DNA of 64,000 nt, taken from assembly GCF_033115175.1 (NCBI RefSeq), contig NC_084850.1, positions 19,003,218-19,067,217 on the forward strand. The letters run 5' to 3'. Source of the DNA: Lepus europaeus. Its lineage: Eukaryota; Chordata; Mammalia; Lagomorpha; Leporidae. A model generated the notes under the pieces. It was not told the origin of the DNA and ran no database searches. It was given only the letters and a program-made list of their open reading frames with translations. The stretch's first letter is position 1. Each line of letters starts with the position of its first letter. Shown piece after piece: positions 37,346 through 49,717 of the stretch. Both the position numbers and the translations under genes were made by a program.

Positions 37346-37607
37346 TTTACTCCCCATATTTCTTCCAAAAGTGACTGTGCCTAACATACTTTAATCATTT
37401 TGCATATATCCCCACATGTACTGCTCTGAGGTCAGGGCAAAGAAAGGTAAGGTTTTGTGAATAATTGCGTTCAATTCTAAGTGCACAATCATCTGTAATC
37501 TTCTCTAAATTCTCTAACACATGAACTAAAAATGTAAAATTTGCTCCGAAACATTCTACATAAAATATTGGGAGGAAAGAAAACAAGAGTATGATATAGC
37601 AAGGGTT
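37346..37607. other. Non-coding, unassigned
   Basis: A 73-codon minus-strand frame (37395-37616) has no recognisable domain. Nothing else seen. Confidence 0.35.
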
Positions 37608-37622
37608 AAAATTCATGTGGAG

Positions 37623-37896
37623 CTGGCGCCGCGGCTCAATAGGCTAATCCTCCGCCTAGTGGCGCCGGCACACCGGGTTCTTGTCCCAGTTGCCCCTCTT
37701 CCAGGCCAGCGCTCTGCTATGGCCCTGGAGTGCAGTGGGGATGGCCCAAGTGCTTGGGCCCTGCACCCCATAGGAGACCAGGATAAGCAACTGGCTCCTG
37801 CCTTTGGATCAGCATGTGTGCCGGCCGCGGCGGCCATTGGAGGGTGAACCAACTGCAAAAGGAAGACCTTTCTCTGTCCACTCTGCCTGTTAAAAA
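37623..37896 (+). mobile_element. C repeat, poly-A subtype (CSINE2-like)
   Basis: Perfect 15-bp duplication 'aaaattcatgtggag' at 37608-37622 and 37897-37911. Some internal deletions. Confidence 0.93.
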
Positions 37897-37941
37897 AAAA
37901 TTCATGTGGAGAATATAATCCATGCTTAGGTAACTAGCCTT

Positions 37942-37972
<31 letters not shown>

Positions 37973-37978
37973 GAGCAC
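37942..37978 (-). pseudogene. U6 snRNA 5' fragment (tailless retropseudogene)
   Basis: The 37 bp are an exact antisense match to U6 snRNA bases 1-37 as I recall them (5' end GTGCTCGCTTCGGCAGCAC at the right edge). The rest of U6 is missing and there is no A-tail. Imperfect target copies 'aggtaactagcct' (37928-37940) and 'aggtaaatagtct' (37980-37992), 11 of 13 identical, suggest retrotransposition. Not functional. Confidence 0.82.
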
Positions 37979-38151
37979 AAGGTAAATAGTCTCAATGCCA
38001 TAATTGTCGTTTATAATGTTCTTCCTAAAAAAACTTTTTACATTACTTATGACTTCAGTTCATGGTGTCATTTTACTTGGTGGCATGACCTAAATATTCA
38101 TTCTTGATGGGTCTCAACTTTTGGTGATTTATCTCTGTGTTGTTGCAGTCA

Positions 38152-38485
38152 TCTTTTTTTTTTTTTTTTTTGACAGGCAGAGTGGATAGTGAGAGAGAGA
38201 GAAAGGTCTTCCTTTTTTTTTTGCCGTTGGTTCACCCTCCAATGGCTGCTGCGGTCTGCGCATCGTGCTGATCCGAAGCCAGGAGCCAGGTGCTTCTCCT
38301 GGTCTCCCATGCGGGTGCAGGGCCCAAGGACCTGGGCCATCCTCCACTGCCTTCCCAGGCCATAGCAGAGAGCTGGCCTGGAAGAGGGGCAACTGGGATA
38401 GAATCCGGCACCCCAACCGGGACTAGAATCCGGTGTGCTGGCGCCGCAAGGCGGAGGATTAGCCTGTTAAGCCACAGCGCCGGCC
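38152..38485 (-). mobile_element. C repeat, poly-A subtype (CSINE2-like)
   Basis: Antisense; T-run then 'gacaggcagagtggatagtg', head 'gccacagcgccggc'. Short flank match 'catctt'. Confidence 0.92.
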
Positions 38486-38530
38486 ATCTTCTTTTAACCT
38501 TTAAAAAACATTTTGAAAAATTTAAGTATA

Positions 38531-38862
38531 CAGGGGCCAGTGCTATGGCACAGTAGGTTAATCCTGTGCCTGTGGCACCAGCATCCCATATGGGTGTTGG
38601 TTCTAGTCCCGGCTGCTCCACTTCCAATCCAGCTCTCTGCTATGGCCTGAGAAAGCAATAGAGGATGGCTCAAGTCATTGGGTCCCTGCACCCACGTGGG
38701 AGACCAGAGGAGGCTCCTGGCTCCTGGCTTTGGATGGGTGTAGCTCCGGCCATTGCAGCCATTTGGGGAGTGAACCAGCAGATGGAAGACCTTTTTCTCT
38801 GTTTCTCCCTCTCACTGTCTGTAACTCTACCTATCAAATAAATAAATAAAATCTTAAAAAAA
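38531..38862 (+). mobile_element. C repeat (CSINE)
   Basis: Head 'aggggccagtgctatggcac', tail 'atcaaataaataaataaaat'. Confidence 0.88.
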
Positions 38863-38872
38863 CTTTATACAG

Positions 38873-39186
38873 GCCAGCATTATGGCATAGTGAGTAAAGC
38901 TGCCACCTGTGATGCATCCCATATGGGTACTGGTTCGTGTCCCAGGCTGCTCCACTTCCAATCCAGCTGACTGCTAATGGCCTGGGAAAGCAGTGGAAGA
39001 TGGCCCAATTGTGTGGGTCCCTACACCCATATAGGAGCCCTGGGTGAAGCTCCTGGCTTCTGCCTGGCCCAGCCCTGGCCATTGTGGCCATCTCAGCAGT
39101 TAACCAGCAGATGGAAGATTTCCCTGTCTCTCTGTCCCCCTTTCTCTCTGTAGTTCTGACTTTCAAATAAGCAAATAAGTCTTTTT
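38873..39186 (+). mobile_element. C repeat (CSINE)
   Basis: Follows the previous copy after 10 bp. Head 'ggccagcattatggcatag', tail 'caaataagcaaataagtc'. Confidence 0.87.
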
Positions 39187-40440
39187 AAAAAATTGAAGTA
39201 TAACACAAAGAAAAGTAAACAAAACTTTACCCTTGCCATAATAAACAACTGTAGACTTGAATAAAACATAAGGTAGCAACTATTTTCAGGCATTATATTC
39301 GGTATCACAGGAGTACAATCCCTGAGAAAAGGGAACCACCTGATGGGCACCCCATGTTCACTCCAGTTTTCTGCCTATGAGTAATTTCTTGACTGCAGCA
39401 GAGGGTGGTACAGTCCAAGCACAGCACAGTGGTCTTAACTGAAGAGAGGAGGCAGAGATCCGAGTTTTGGTTTCATAGAGAAAGGCTGTTAGCAGGGGGG
39501 TTCCCTAGAGTCTTCTGTTGATGACTGGGCTGCATATTTATAGTGTGAAATTTTGTGAGGCTTAGAAAAGGGCATCTTCCATAGAAGTCTCACAGTGCTG
39601 GGAGATACTGAGAGTTGTGACTCAGCCAGAGTGGAAAGAAGTTAGCACGTTAGGAGTTCTATTGAAAAGCCACAGCTTGGAGGGAAAGAACCACCACCTA
39701 GTATGAGGGCTACTTTATATCTCCCTCATCAAAGCCTACATTATACTTCACCAGAATTAAGAACATTATCTGCCCAGAATAAAACTCAAAAGATACAACA
39801 TAATCCTGTGTCTTTATAAGCAGTTTGGTTACAAACTGTAGCATTCAGCACAATAAAAACATTATTAAATATGCTATGAAGCAGGAAAACAATACAGACA
39901 CTAAAGAAAAGACAAGAGAAGTAATATTCCAAATTTCGTTCCCTTCCCGTCTTCCCTTTCTGTGCCTTCTTTCCTCTGTCCATTTCCTTTCCTGTGCCTC
40001 TCCCTTCCCAATTTCCCTTATTTCCTTTCCATCTCCATCTTTCTCCACCCTCCCCTTACCATCTTTCTTTCCCACACTACCATTATTTCCTATATTCTTT
40101 TCTCTTTTAAATTTCCTATCCCTTACATGATTTCTTTTGTTTCCTTCACTTCTCATACTCTTTTCCCTCTTTATAGCTTCCCTTCTCTGTATGGAAAAGT
40201 TTTCAATCAGTCACCACGAAGGCACTGAGGAAGGGGAGAGCTATACAAACGCATCTTAGTAGCATGATCACTAGAGTCAAGCTTGTGGGGAACTGGGGAT
40301 AGTGAAGTCTTAAAAGTAACAAGAAGATGAGGTAACTGATGTAGTTAGGAAGATTAGTTGCATTGAGCAAATAAGGAAATCAGTCAAATGGGTTCCTTAG
40401 AATGAATATGACAGAGGAAAGAATCAGTAAAGATAAAGCA
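39187..40440. other. Non-coding; LTR-like stretch and a long pyrimidine tract
   Basis: 39370-39770 is LTR-like in composition but unnamed. 39935-40180 is a CT-rich tract (repeated ttccctt/tctcc words), which explains the ~100-codon frames on both strands. No gene. Confidence 0.35.
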
Positions 40441-40711
40441 ATAGAATTATCTAATATAAACAACAGAGAGAAAATAGACTGAAGAAAGTATGAACGGAGC
40501 CTCAGAGACCTGTAGGACAATAACAAAAGGTATAATATTTATATTATAAAGGTACAGAAGGAGAGCAGAGAAAGAGAATCAGGGATTAGAAATACATTTG
40601 AAGAAATAGTGGCTGAAGTTTTTCCAAAGTTTGTGAAAGGCATAGACTTGCAGATTCAATAAGCTGAGCAAATCCAGGATGTACTCAAAGAAATCCATTC
40701 TAAAACATCTT

Positions 40712-41041
40712 TTTTTTTTTTTTTTTTTGACAGGCAGAGTGGATAGTGAGAGAGAGAGAGAGAAAGGTCTTCCTTTTTGCCGTTGGTTCACCCTCCAATG
40801 GCCGCTGCGGCTGGCGCATCTCGCTGATCCGAAGCCAGGAGCCAGGTGCTTCTCCTGGTCTCCCATGCGGGTGCAGGGCCCAAGGACTTGGGCCATCCTC
40901 CACTGCCTTCCCGGGCCATAGCAGAGAGCTGGCCTGGAAGAGGGGCAACCGGGATAGAATCCGGCGCCCCAACCGGGACTAGAATCCAATGTGCCGGCGC
41001 CACAAGGCGGAGGATTAGCCTGTTAAGCCACGGCGCCGGCC
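40712..41041 (-). mobile_element. C repeat, poly-A subtype (CSINE2-like)
   Basis: Antisense. Perfect 17-bp duplication 'ccattctaaaacatctt' at 40695-40711 and 41042-41058. Confidence 0.95.
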
Positions 41042-41248
41042 CCATTCTAAAACATCTTAATGAAATTTGTGAAAACTAAACAAGAGGAAAAACTTTTTAA
41101 AGAGACTGGTGAGAAATGGCATATTGCTTGTAGGGGAACATAAATTTAAATGACAGCAAATGTTTCATCTGAGACAATGGACATCAGAAAGAAGTGGCAC
41201 AACATTTTTCAAAAACTGCAAGAAGATAATTACCGATTACAAATTATT

Positions 41249-41527
41249 TTTAAAATATCTATTTGAAAGGCAGAGTGACAGAAGGGGAGAGACAGAGCTA
41301 TCTTCCATTCCCCAAATAGACATAATAGCCAGGACTGGGCCAGGTGAAAGCCAGGAGCCTAGAACTCCAAGACCCAGATATTTGAGCCATCTTCTGATGC
41401 CTTTCCAGGCACACCAGCAGGGTGCTGCATAGGAAACAGAGCAGCTGGGACTTGAATTGGCACTCCTATATGGGATGTTGGCATCACAAGTGGTGGCTTA
41501 ATCCATTATGACACAAATGCTGGCTCT
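41249..41527 (-). mobile_element. C repeat (CSINE), diverged
   Basis: Antisense; 'tatctatttgaaaggcagag' to 'gacacaaatgctggctc'. Confidence 0.75.
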
Positions 41528-41974
41528 TACAAATTTTATTTATGGTAAAAATATCCTTGATGAATGAAGAGGAAATAAAGACCTTTTCAGACAAAGGAAA
41601 ACTAAGAGAATTTTCAAAGAATGCTTGGAAATAATGTTTTCAATAATGTTCTCCAAACAGATTGGAAATGGTAAAACTTGCAACTTCAAAATGAATTAAG
41701 AACAACAGAATAAGTAAAAATTAGAGTAAGAATAATAGACTGTCATTCTAATCATTTCTTTTAAATTACATTTTGAATGTTGAATAAAATAACACCATCT
41801 GATGTGCTAAATTTATGTGGAAGAAATGTGCATTTTTTCTATTTATATTATGTATATGTTAAAGATATTTAATATATATATATTCTGAGTATGGAGAGTA
41901 AAAGAACATAAATGGAAATAAAAAGTTTCTGCACTTCCCTCAAAGTGGTAGATAGACCATGATACATATGTTTA

Positions 41975-42258
41975 TTTTTTTAGATTTTATTTGAAAGGCA
42001 GGGGGAGAGAGAGACAGAACGAGTGAGCGAGCTTCCACCTGCTGGCTTATCTGCTGGCTCATTCCCCACTGCCCACTTTGGGGCTGAGCCAGACTGAAGC
42101 CAGGAACCATGAGCTTCTTCCAGGTCTCCCACATGGGTGCAGGGGCCCAGAGACTTGAGCTATCCTCTGCTGCTTTCCCAGACGCATTAGCAGAGAGCTG
42201 GATTGGAAGTACAGCAGCTGCGACTCGAATTGGTGCCCATATGCCACAGTTATGGCCC
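41975..42258 (-). mobile_element. C repeat (CSINE), head shortened
   Basis: Antisense; 'gattttatttgaaaggcagg', then the head jumps from 'gtgcccatatg' to 'ccacagttatggcccc'. Confidence 0.8.
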
Positions 42259-42286
42259 CTGTATGCTTATTTTACTAACTAAAGCA

Positions 42287-42617
42287 GCGGGCTGGCACTG
42301 TGCTGTAGCAGGTAAAGCTGCCAACCTGCAGTGCCGGCATCCCATATGATTTGAGTCCCGGCTGCTCCACTTCCTATCCAGCTCTCTGCTATGGCCTGGG
42401 AAAGCAGTAGAAGATGGCCCAAGTGCTTGGGCCCCTGCACCCACGTGGGAGACCTGAGAGAAGCTCCTGGCTTCGGATCAGCACAGCTCCGGCCATTGCG
42501 GACAATTGGGGAGTGAACCAGCGGATGGAAGACTTTCTCTCTCGCTCTCGCTCTCTCTCCTTCTCTCTCTCTCTCTCTGTGTGTGTAACTTTCAAATAAA
42601 TAAATAAATCTTAGAAA
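42287..42617 (+). mobile_element. C repeat (CSINE)
   Basis: Head 'gggctggcactgtgctgtag', tail 'tttcaaataaataaataaat'. Confidence 0.88.
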
Positions 42618-42861
42618 AAAATAGCTAAAGCAACCACTATAACAATTATATGAAGTGATATGTTCAAAAATGCCTTAAGTAATTAAAAATAGAATTCTAA
42701 AAAATGTTCAAGATACTCAAGGAAAATAAAAGTAGAAGACAGAAACAGTTCAAAACAGGGAAAAAAGCAAATGGCAAATTTATACCATCAATAATTACAT
42801 GTTGATTGTCTAAATATATTAATTAAAACACAGATATGTAAAGTAGATATAAAACATAATT

Positions 42862-43185
42862 TGGGACCAACGCTGTGGCACAGTCGGTTAATCCTCTACC
42901 TGCGGTGCTGGCATTCCATACGGGCATTAGTTCTAGTCCCAGCTGCTCCACTTCAATCCAGCTCTCTGTTATGGCCTGGGAAAGCCGTAGAAGATGGCTC
43001 AAGTGTTTGGGCCCCTGCACCCACATGGGAGACCCAGAAGAAGCTCCTGGCTCCTGACTTCAGATTGGCCCAGCTCCAGGTGTTGTGGCCATTTGGGGAG
43101 TGAACCAGTGGATGGAGGACCTTTCTGTCTCTCCCTCTCTGTCTGTAACTCTCTCTCTCAAATGAATGAAATATTTTAAAAAAAC
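42862..43185 (+). mobile_element. C repeat (CSINE)
   Basis: Head 'ggaccaacgctgtggcacag', tail 'ctcaaatgaatgaaatatt'. Confidence 0.87.
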
Positions 43186-43292
43186 ATAATTCAGCCCTAT
43201 GCTATCTCCAGCAAGCTTACCTCAAAACATGAGTGACATGGGTAGGTTGAAAGTAGAAGGATGTGAAAAGATGCGTCATACAAATAGGAAGC

Positions 43293-43416
43293 TACTGCAA
43301 GAAGTTCATGGAAAATTGTAGTTCAAAGATAATTATTTTGGTACAAAATTTTTTTTTGAAATCCATGCATAGTTTTTTTTAACTATATACATTTTCCATA
43401 AACTTTTTTAAGAGCC
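43293..43416. repeat. Palindromic MITE-like repeat, copy e
   Basis: Left arm 'gaagttcatggaaaattgta', right arm 'cattttccataaactttttt', core 'attattttggtacaaaattt'. Orientation is opposite to copies a and f. Confidence 0.55.
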
Positions 43417-43885
43417 TGGTATTAATAAGACAACCAAGATTGAGTGCATTAATATCAGATAAAGTAGACTTCAAAACAAAGAAAATTACTAGAGACAAAA
43501 AATATGTTACTTCATGATGAAAGAATTAACAGACCAAGAAGACATAGTAATCTCAAATATATGCACCAGACAACAGTGCTTCAAAATACATGAAGCAAAG
43601 TCAACATAATCAAAAAGGGAAACAGAAACTCTATAACTGATGTTGGGGATTTTGATATCCACACTCAGCAGCTGACAGAACTACTAGCAATAAAATAAAC
43701 AAAGATAGAGAAGAGCTTAACAGTATCTACAGGATCCAACTGACATTTATGAAGCACTCCACCCCACAACACAGTAGACATTATTATCAATTACCCATAA
43801 AACATTCACCGAGATAGAGCACATCCTGTGTCATAAAATAAACCTTCACAAATTTAAAAGAATTTAAGTCATACAAAATATATTT

Positions 43886-44817
43886 ATTTTCTGTTGCTGC
43901 TATAGCAAATCATCACATTTATTTAAATAGTTACAAATTTATTATCTTACATTTCTGTAAGTCAGATGTCTGATGTGAATCTCGTTAGGTTAAAATCAAA
44001 ATTTAAGAAAGGCTGCATTCCTTTCGGTAGCTCTCGGGGAGGACCCGTGACTTTGTTCATTTAGGTTTTTGGCAAATTTCAGTTTCTTGTGGTTGTAGGA
44101 TTGAAGTCCATGCTGCTTGCAGAATGTAAATAAGCTGAGAGATGTTTTCAGCTTCCACGGGCTACCAGATTGCTTGGCTAGTATTCCTCCTTCTCCATCT
44201 TCAAAGTCAATAAAATAAGGTTGATTCATTGTCCTACTGAATCTCTCTGACCTTTTTTCTGCTTTCCTCTTCCACTTTTAAGAATTTATATGATTAGACT
44301 AGGCCCATGTAGATACCCCAGGATTATCGACATGTTTTAGGTAAACAACTTTAGTTTCAACTGAAACCTTAATTCCTCTTTTTTTTTTTTTTTTGGACAG
44401 GCAGAGTGGATAGTGAGAGAGAGAGACAGAGAGAAAGGTCTTCCTTTTTGCCGTTGGTTCACTCTCCAATGGCCGCTGCGGCCGGCGCATCTCGCTGATC
44501 CGAACGAAGCCAGGAGCCAGGTGCTTCTCCTGGTCTCCCATGCGGGTGCAGGGCCCAAGGACTTGGGCCATCCTCCACTGCCTTCCCGGGCCATAGCAGA
44601 GAGCTGGCCTGGAAGAGGGGCAACCGGGATAGAATCCGGCGCCCCAACCGGGACTAGAACCTGGTGTGCCAGCACCGCAAGGCGGAGGATTAGCCTGTTA
44701 AGCCACGGCGCCGGCCTGAAACCTTAATTCCTCTTTGCCAATGTAACATAACATATCCACAGATTCCAGGGATTAAGAAATGGACATCTTTGGGTGGCCA
44801 TTATTTTGCCTACCACA
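43886..44817 (+). mobile_element. LTR-like element inside L1 'A', split by a C repeat
   Basis: Bounded by L1 endonuclease sequence on both sides. Starts 'tttctgttgctgctatagca' and ends 'ggccattattttgcctacca', a common old mammalian repeat likely of LTR type. No coding content. Confidence 0.5.
44382..44715 (-). mobile_element. C repeat, poly-A subtype (CSINE2-like)
   Basis: Antisense. Long perfect duplication (about 20 bp, beginning 'ctgaaaccttaattcctc') at 44361-44380 and 44716-44735, so a recent insertion. Confidence 0.95.
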
Positions 44818-44862
44818 CAGAATATGACCTCTAACTATAATGGAACCAAACTAGAAATCAAG

Positions 44863-45116
44863 GGGCTAGCGCTATGGTGTAGCAGGTAAAGCCGCTGCCT
44901 GCAGTGCTGGCATCCCATATGAGTGCCACTTTGAGTCCCAGCTGCTCTACTTCCTATCCAGCTCTCTGCTATGGCCTGGAAAAGCACTAGAAGATGGCCC
45001 AAGTCCTTGGGCCCCTGCACCTGCATGGGAGACCCGGAAGAAGCTCCTGGCTCCTGCCTTTGGATCGGCGCAGCTCTGGCCGTTGCAGCCAACTGGGGTA
45101 TGAACCAGTGGATGGA

Positions 45117-45162
<46 letters not shown>

Positions 45163-45214
45163 CTCCTTCTCTCTGTGTAACTCTGCCTTTCAAATAAATA
45201 AATCTTTTAAAAAA
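44863..45214 (+). mobile_element. C repeat (CSINE)
   Basis: (CT)n at 45119-45158. Flanked by 'gaaatcaa' (44854-44861, repeated at 45216-45223). Confidence 0.9.
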
Positions 45215-45380
45215 GAGAAATCAATAGTAGAAATGCAGGAGAAAAATCAATGAGCATTTTGGAAATAAAATGCTAAATAGTCCAATGATCACTGTCTCAA
45301 TGGAAATTTAAAATCATAGAATTGAATATGAAAAGACAACCTATCAAGATATGTGGGACATATCTAAAGCATTGCTGAAA

Positions 45381-45960
45381 GGCACATTTTTTTGATGTAG
45401 CAGCTTCATTGAGAAATAATTTATCTTTTAAAATATACAATTGAATGGCTTTTAGTATATTCAGAATTGTACAACTGTCACTACTATCTAATTAAATAAT
45501 ATTTTCCTCACCCCAAAAAGAAAACCCATACCTACTTGAAGCCACTTCCTATTCTTTCCTGCTCCCCAGATCCTTGAAATAGTCTGCTTTTTGTTGGTAA
45601 GGATTTGCCTATTCTGTACTTGCATATAAATTGAATCAGACAGTATTATAGCCTTTGCTACTGGCCTCTTTCATTTAACATAATATTTTGAAAGTTCATC
45701 AATTTACAGCATATATCGCCACTTTATTCATTTTTATCACATAATCCATTATCTGGGTATACCACATTTTATTAGTTAATGGACATTAGAGTAGCTACCC
45801 CTTTGTGCTATTATGAATAAAGTTGGTATGAACTTCTTGTGCAGGTTTTGTGTGAATGTGTTTTCAATCCTCAGAGTGGAATTTCTGGGTCAGATGATCG
45901 TTTACCTTTTAAGGACATACAAAACTATTTATCAAAGAGATTATACCATTTTGCAATCCC
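45381..45960 (-). mobile_element. Old L1 3' end, antisense, inside L1 'A'
   Basis: Antisense L1M-type 3' text: 'attgaatggcttttagtata', 'ggatttgcctattctgtact', 'gctattatgaataaagttgg'. Confidence 0.65.
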
Positions 45961-46440
45961 ATTTAAAGAGAAATTTATAACACTGAAAGCTGGTTAGTAT
46001 AGAGGTCTCAAATCAACAAGCAACAAGAAAAACAAAATTGAATGAAACTCAAGCAGAATGAGTGAAACAATAAAAGTAACAGCAGAAATCACTGAAATTG
46101 AAAACAATAGAAAATCAATGGAAAAAGTGGTTATTTTAAAATATCAATAAAATTGAAACCTCTAGCAAGATTAACAAAGATAAAAGAGAAAATTCAAATA
46201 CCAATACAACGAATCAAACCCAGAATATCACTATAGGTTTTTCAGACCTTGAGAGAATTAAAAAATGAGAATATTAGGAACAACTTGGCACTCATAAATT
46301 TGGCAACTTAAAGGAAGTGGACCAATTTATACAAAATCACAAGATACCAAAACTAAAGATAAAATAACAGCTGAATAGTCACCTAACCATTAAAGAAAGT
46401 TAATTTGTAACTAAAAAGCTACCAAAAAAGAAATCTCCAT

Positions 46441-46853
46441 GCTGTGTCTCTGAAGGTGTTTACAGAGGATATTGGTATGTGAGTCTGTGGATTGAATGGG
46501 GAAGATCTGCCCTTAATATAAATGAACGCTATCCAATCAGCTGAAGATCAGGATGGAACAAAACAGCAGAGACAGGGGCTGATGCTGTAGCGTAGTGGGT
46601 AAAACTGCCACCTGCAATGTCCGTATTCCATATGGGCGCCGGTTCAAGTGCCAGTTGATCCACTTCCCATCCAGCAGTCCCTGCTGCTCCACTTCCCAAG
46701 CAGCTCTCTGTTAATGTGCCTGGGAAAGCAGTTGAATAAGGCCCAAGTACTTGGGCTCCTGCACTCACGTGATGGACCAGATGAAGCACTGGGCTCCTGG
46801 TTTCAGTCTGGCATTTAGGGGAATGAACCAGCAGATGGAAGGTTCTCTCTCAT

Positions 46854-46944
<91 letters not shown>

Positions 46945-47395
46945 TTTCTCTAACTCTGCCTTTCAAATCAATCAATCAATCTTTTAGAGAAGGCAGAGGA
47001 AGGATGAATTCTTGCTCTCTTCCAAATGTAGGGTGTCCTTTTCCTGTCTTTGGGCATCAGAACTCTAGGTTTTCCTGGCTTTATGCTCTGGGACTCACAC
47101 CAGCAGCCTCTTGCACTCTAAGGTCTACATCCTTGGACTGAGAGTTACACCACTAGCTGCCCTCATTCTGAGACCTTGGGATTTGGACTGAACCACAGTG
47201 CCATGCTCCCTGGTTCTCAAGATTTCAGGTGGCCTATTGGGTAACTTATCAGCCTCCATAATTGAGCAATTGTGTGAGCCAACTCCTCCAATAAAACCTC
47301 TTTCTCTTTCTTCCCTTTTTTCTTCCTTTGCTCTCTCTCTCCATATAAATCCTATTGATTCTGTCTTTCTAGAAAGACCCTACTAGAACAGCTTT
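46441..47395 (+). mobile_element. LTR-like block inside L1 'A'
   Basis: After the C repeat, the text 'gcctccataattgagcaatt', 'gtgagccaactcctccaata', 'tcctattgattctgtctttc' matches a common mammalian LTR 3' end with an AATAAA (47290). Family uncertain. Confidence 0.45.
46577..46988 (+). mobile_element. C repeat (CSINE) with long (CT)n(CA)n
   Basis: Head 'ggggctgatgctgtagcgta'. A 75-bp microsatellite at 46867-46941 ((CT)20 then (CA)17). Tail 'caaatcaatcaatcaatc'. Contains a duplicated 'ctccacttccca' block near 46660-46700. Confidence 0.86.
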
Positions 47396-47852
47396 AGAGA
47401 ATTAATCCACTCATTAAAGACTTATTCAGCATTCATATATCAATTAATGTAATCCACTGTATCATTAGACTAAGAAAGAAAATAGCATCATATTAATTGG
47501 TTCAGAAAACAAATAGAGGCTTATGCAATTTGTGTAGAAAGGCACAGGTACTAAAATACCTAAAACAAATTTGAAAAAGAATGAAGTAGGAGGAATTATA
47601 TGCCTTGATGTTAAAGCTTAGCACATAACTACTGTAAACAAACAATGTGGGATTGGTGGAGGCACAACCACATAGGTCAGTGGAACTGAATCCAGACATA
47701 GATTCACACAAATATGCCTAAATTATATTTGACAATGGCATAAAATAACTCAAGGAAGAATAGCCTTTTCAACAAGCAGTGCTAGAGCATTTGGACAACT
47801 ATAGATTAAAAAATCAATCTTATACTAAACATCATGCCTCATACAACATTTT

Positions 47853-48166
47853 TTAAAGATTTTACTTATTTGAAAGAGTTACACAGAGACGGAAAAGCAG
47901 AGAGAGGTCTTCCATCCGCTGGTTCACTCCCCAGCTGCCTGCAAAGGCCAGAGCTGCACTGATCCAAAGCCAGGAGCCAGGAGCTTCTTCCGGGTCTTCC
48001 CATGCAGGTACAGGGGTTCAAGGACTTGAACCATCTTCTACTGCTTTCTCAGGCCGTAGCAGAGAGCTAGATCAGAAGTGGAGCAGCCAGGACTGGAACC
48101 AGCGCCCATATGGGATGCTGGCACTGCAGGTGACGGCTTTACCTGCTACGCCATAGCACTGGCCCC
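47853..48166 (-). mobile_element. C repeat (CSINE)
   Basis: Antisense; 'gattttacttatttgaaaga' to 'cgccatagcactggcccc'. Confidence 0.87.
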
Positions 48167-48402
48167 AAAGCCTTATACAACATTGATTCCAAATTTGTAT
48201 CACATTTAAATATAAGATATGAAAGTATAGCAATTTTAGAAAAAAGAAATGACAAAAATATTTGAAACCTAAGGCTAGAGTGAAGAATTTTGGAATTTTA
48301 CACCAAAGCAAAATTCACAAAGGAAAAAGCAGATAAATTGTATTTCATCAAGGTACAAAGTTGTTCTTTTGCAAAAGACTCTGTTAAAATGATAAAAAAG
48401 AC

Positions 48403-48733
48403 GGCCGGCGCCGCGGCTCACTAGGCTAATCCTCCGCCTTGCGGCGCCGGCACACCGGGTTCTAGTCCCGGTAGGGGCACCGATCCTGTCCCGGTTGCCC
48501 CTCTTCCAGGCCAGCTCTCTGCTGTGGCTAGGGAGTGCAGTGGAGGATGGCCCAAGTCCTTGGGCCCTGCACCCCATGGGAGACCAGGAGAAGCACCTGG
48601 CTCCTGCCATCGGAACAGCGCGGTGCGCCGGCCGCAGCGCGCTACCGCGGCGGCCATTGGAGGGTGAACCAACGGCAAAAGGAAGACCTTTCTCTCTGTC
48701 TCTCTCTCAACTGTCCACTCTGCCTGTCAAAAA
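48403..48733 (+). mobile_element. C repeat, poly-A subtype (CSINE2-like)
   Basis: Very intact head 'ggccggcgccgcggctcact'. Perfect 17-bp duplication 'aaaatgataaaaaagac' at 48386-48402 and 48734-48750. Confidence 0.95.
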
Positions 48734-49378
48734 AAAATGATAAAAAAGACATGCTAATGACCTGAAGAAAATATTTGCAAAGCACATACCTGACAAAGGC
48801 CTTTTATCTAGAATAAAGCTCTCTCAAACTTAAACAGTAAAAATACAAACAACCTTGTTAGAAATTGAGCAAAAGATAAGGAACATACATTCCATGGAAA
48901 AGGTTAACAGATGGTAAGCAAGCACATAAAAAGATGGTCAACATGATTGACAGTTAGATAAATGAAAACTAAAACTGCAATGAGATATCACTGTATAGTT
49001 ATCAAGTTGGCTGAAAATAAAAAGATAGTGATAGTATCATATAATGATGATGATGTACCAAAACTGGACCACTCATACATTGCTGGAGGTAGTGTAATAT
49101 GGTATAGCTACTCTGGAAAACATTTTGGCAGTTTCTTTAAAATCATATTTATATTTATCATGATACAACAAGTATACTCTGGGCCACTTATTCCAGAAAA
49201 ATGAAAACTCATGTTCATACAAAAATCTGTATGTGATTGTTTAAAACAGCTTTAGTCATAATAGCCCAAACTTCAGATAATCTAAATGCACTTCAGTGGG
49301 TGAATAGTTATGCAAAATGTACTACATCCATACCATGGAATATTATAAAAAAGTAAAGAAGACCAAACCATCAACATT

Positions 49379-49717
49379 GGGCCGGCGCTATGGCGCAGTG
49401 GGTTAACACCCTGGCCTGAAGCTCCGGAATTCCATATGGGCGCCGGTTCAAGACCCAGCTGCTCCACTTCTGATCCAGCTCTCTTCTATGGACTGGGAAA
49501 GCAATAGAAGATGGCCCAAGTCCTTGGGCCCCTGCACTCACAAGGGAGACCCGGAAGAAGCTCTTGGCTCCTGGCTTCGGATTGGCGCAGCTCTGGCTGT
49601 TGCGGCCCATTGGGGAGTGGACCAGTGGATGGAAGACCTCTCTCTCTCTCTTTCTCTCTGCCTCTCTTCTCTCAGTGTAACTCTGACTTTCAAACAAATA
49701 AATAAATCTTAAAAAAG
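49379..49717 (+). mobile_element. C repeat (CSINE)
   Basis: Head 'gggccggcgctatggcgcag', tail 'tcaaacaaataaataaatct'. Confidence 0.9.

Noticed and set aside
39825..40228. Frames of ~100 codons on both strands
   Set aside because: Produced by a long pyrimidine-rich tract; low-complexity S/F/P/L or K/E/R text.
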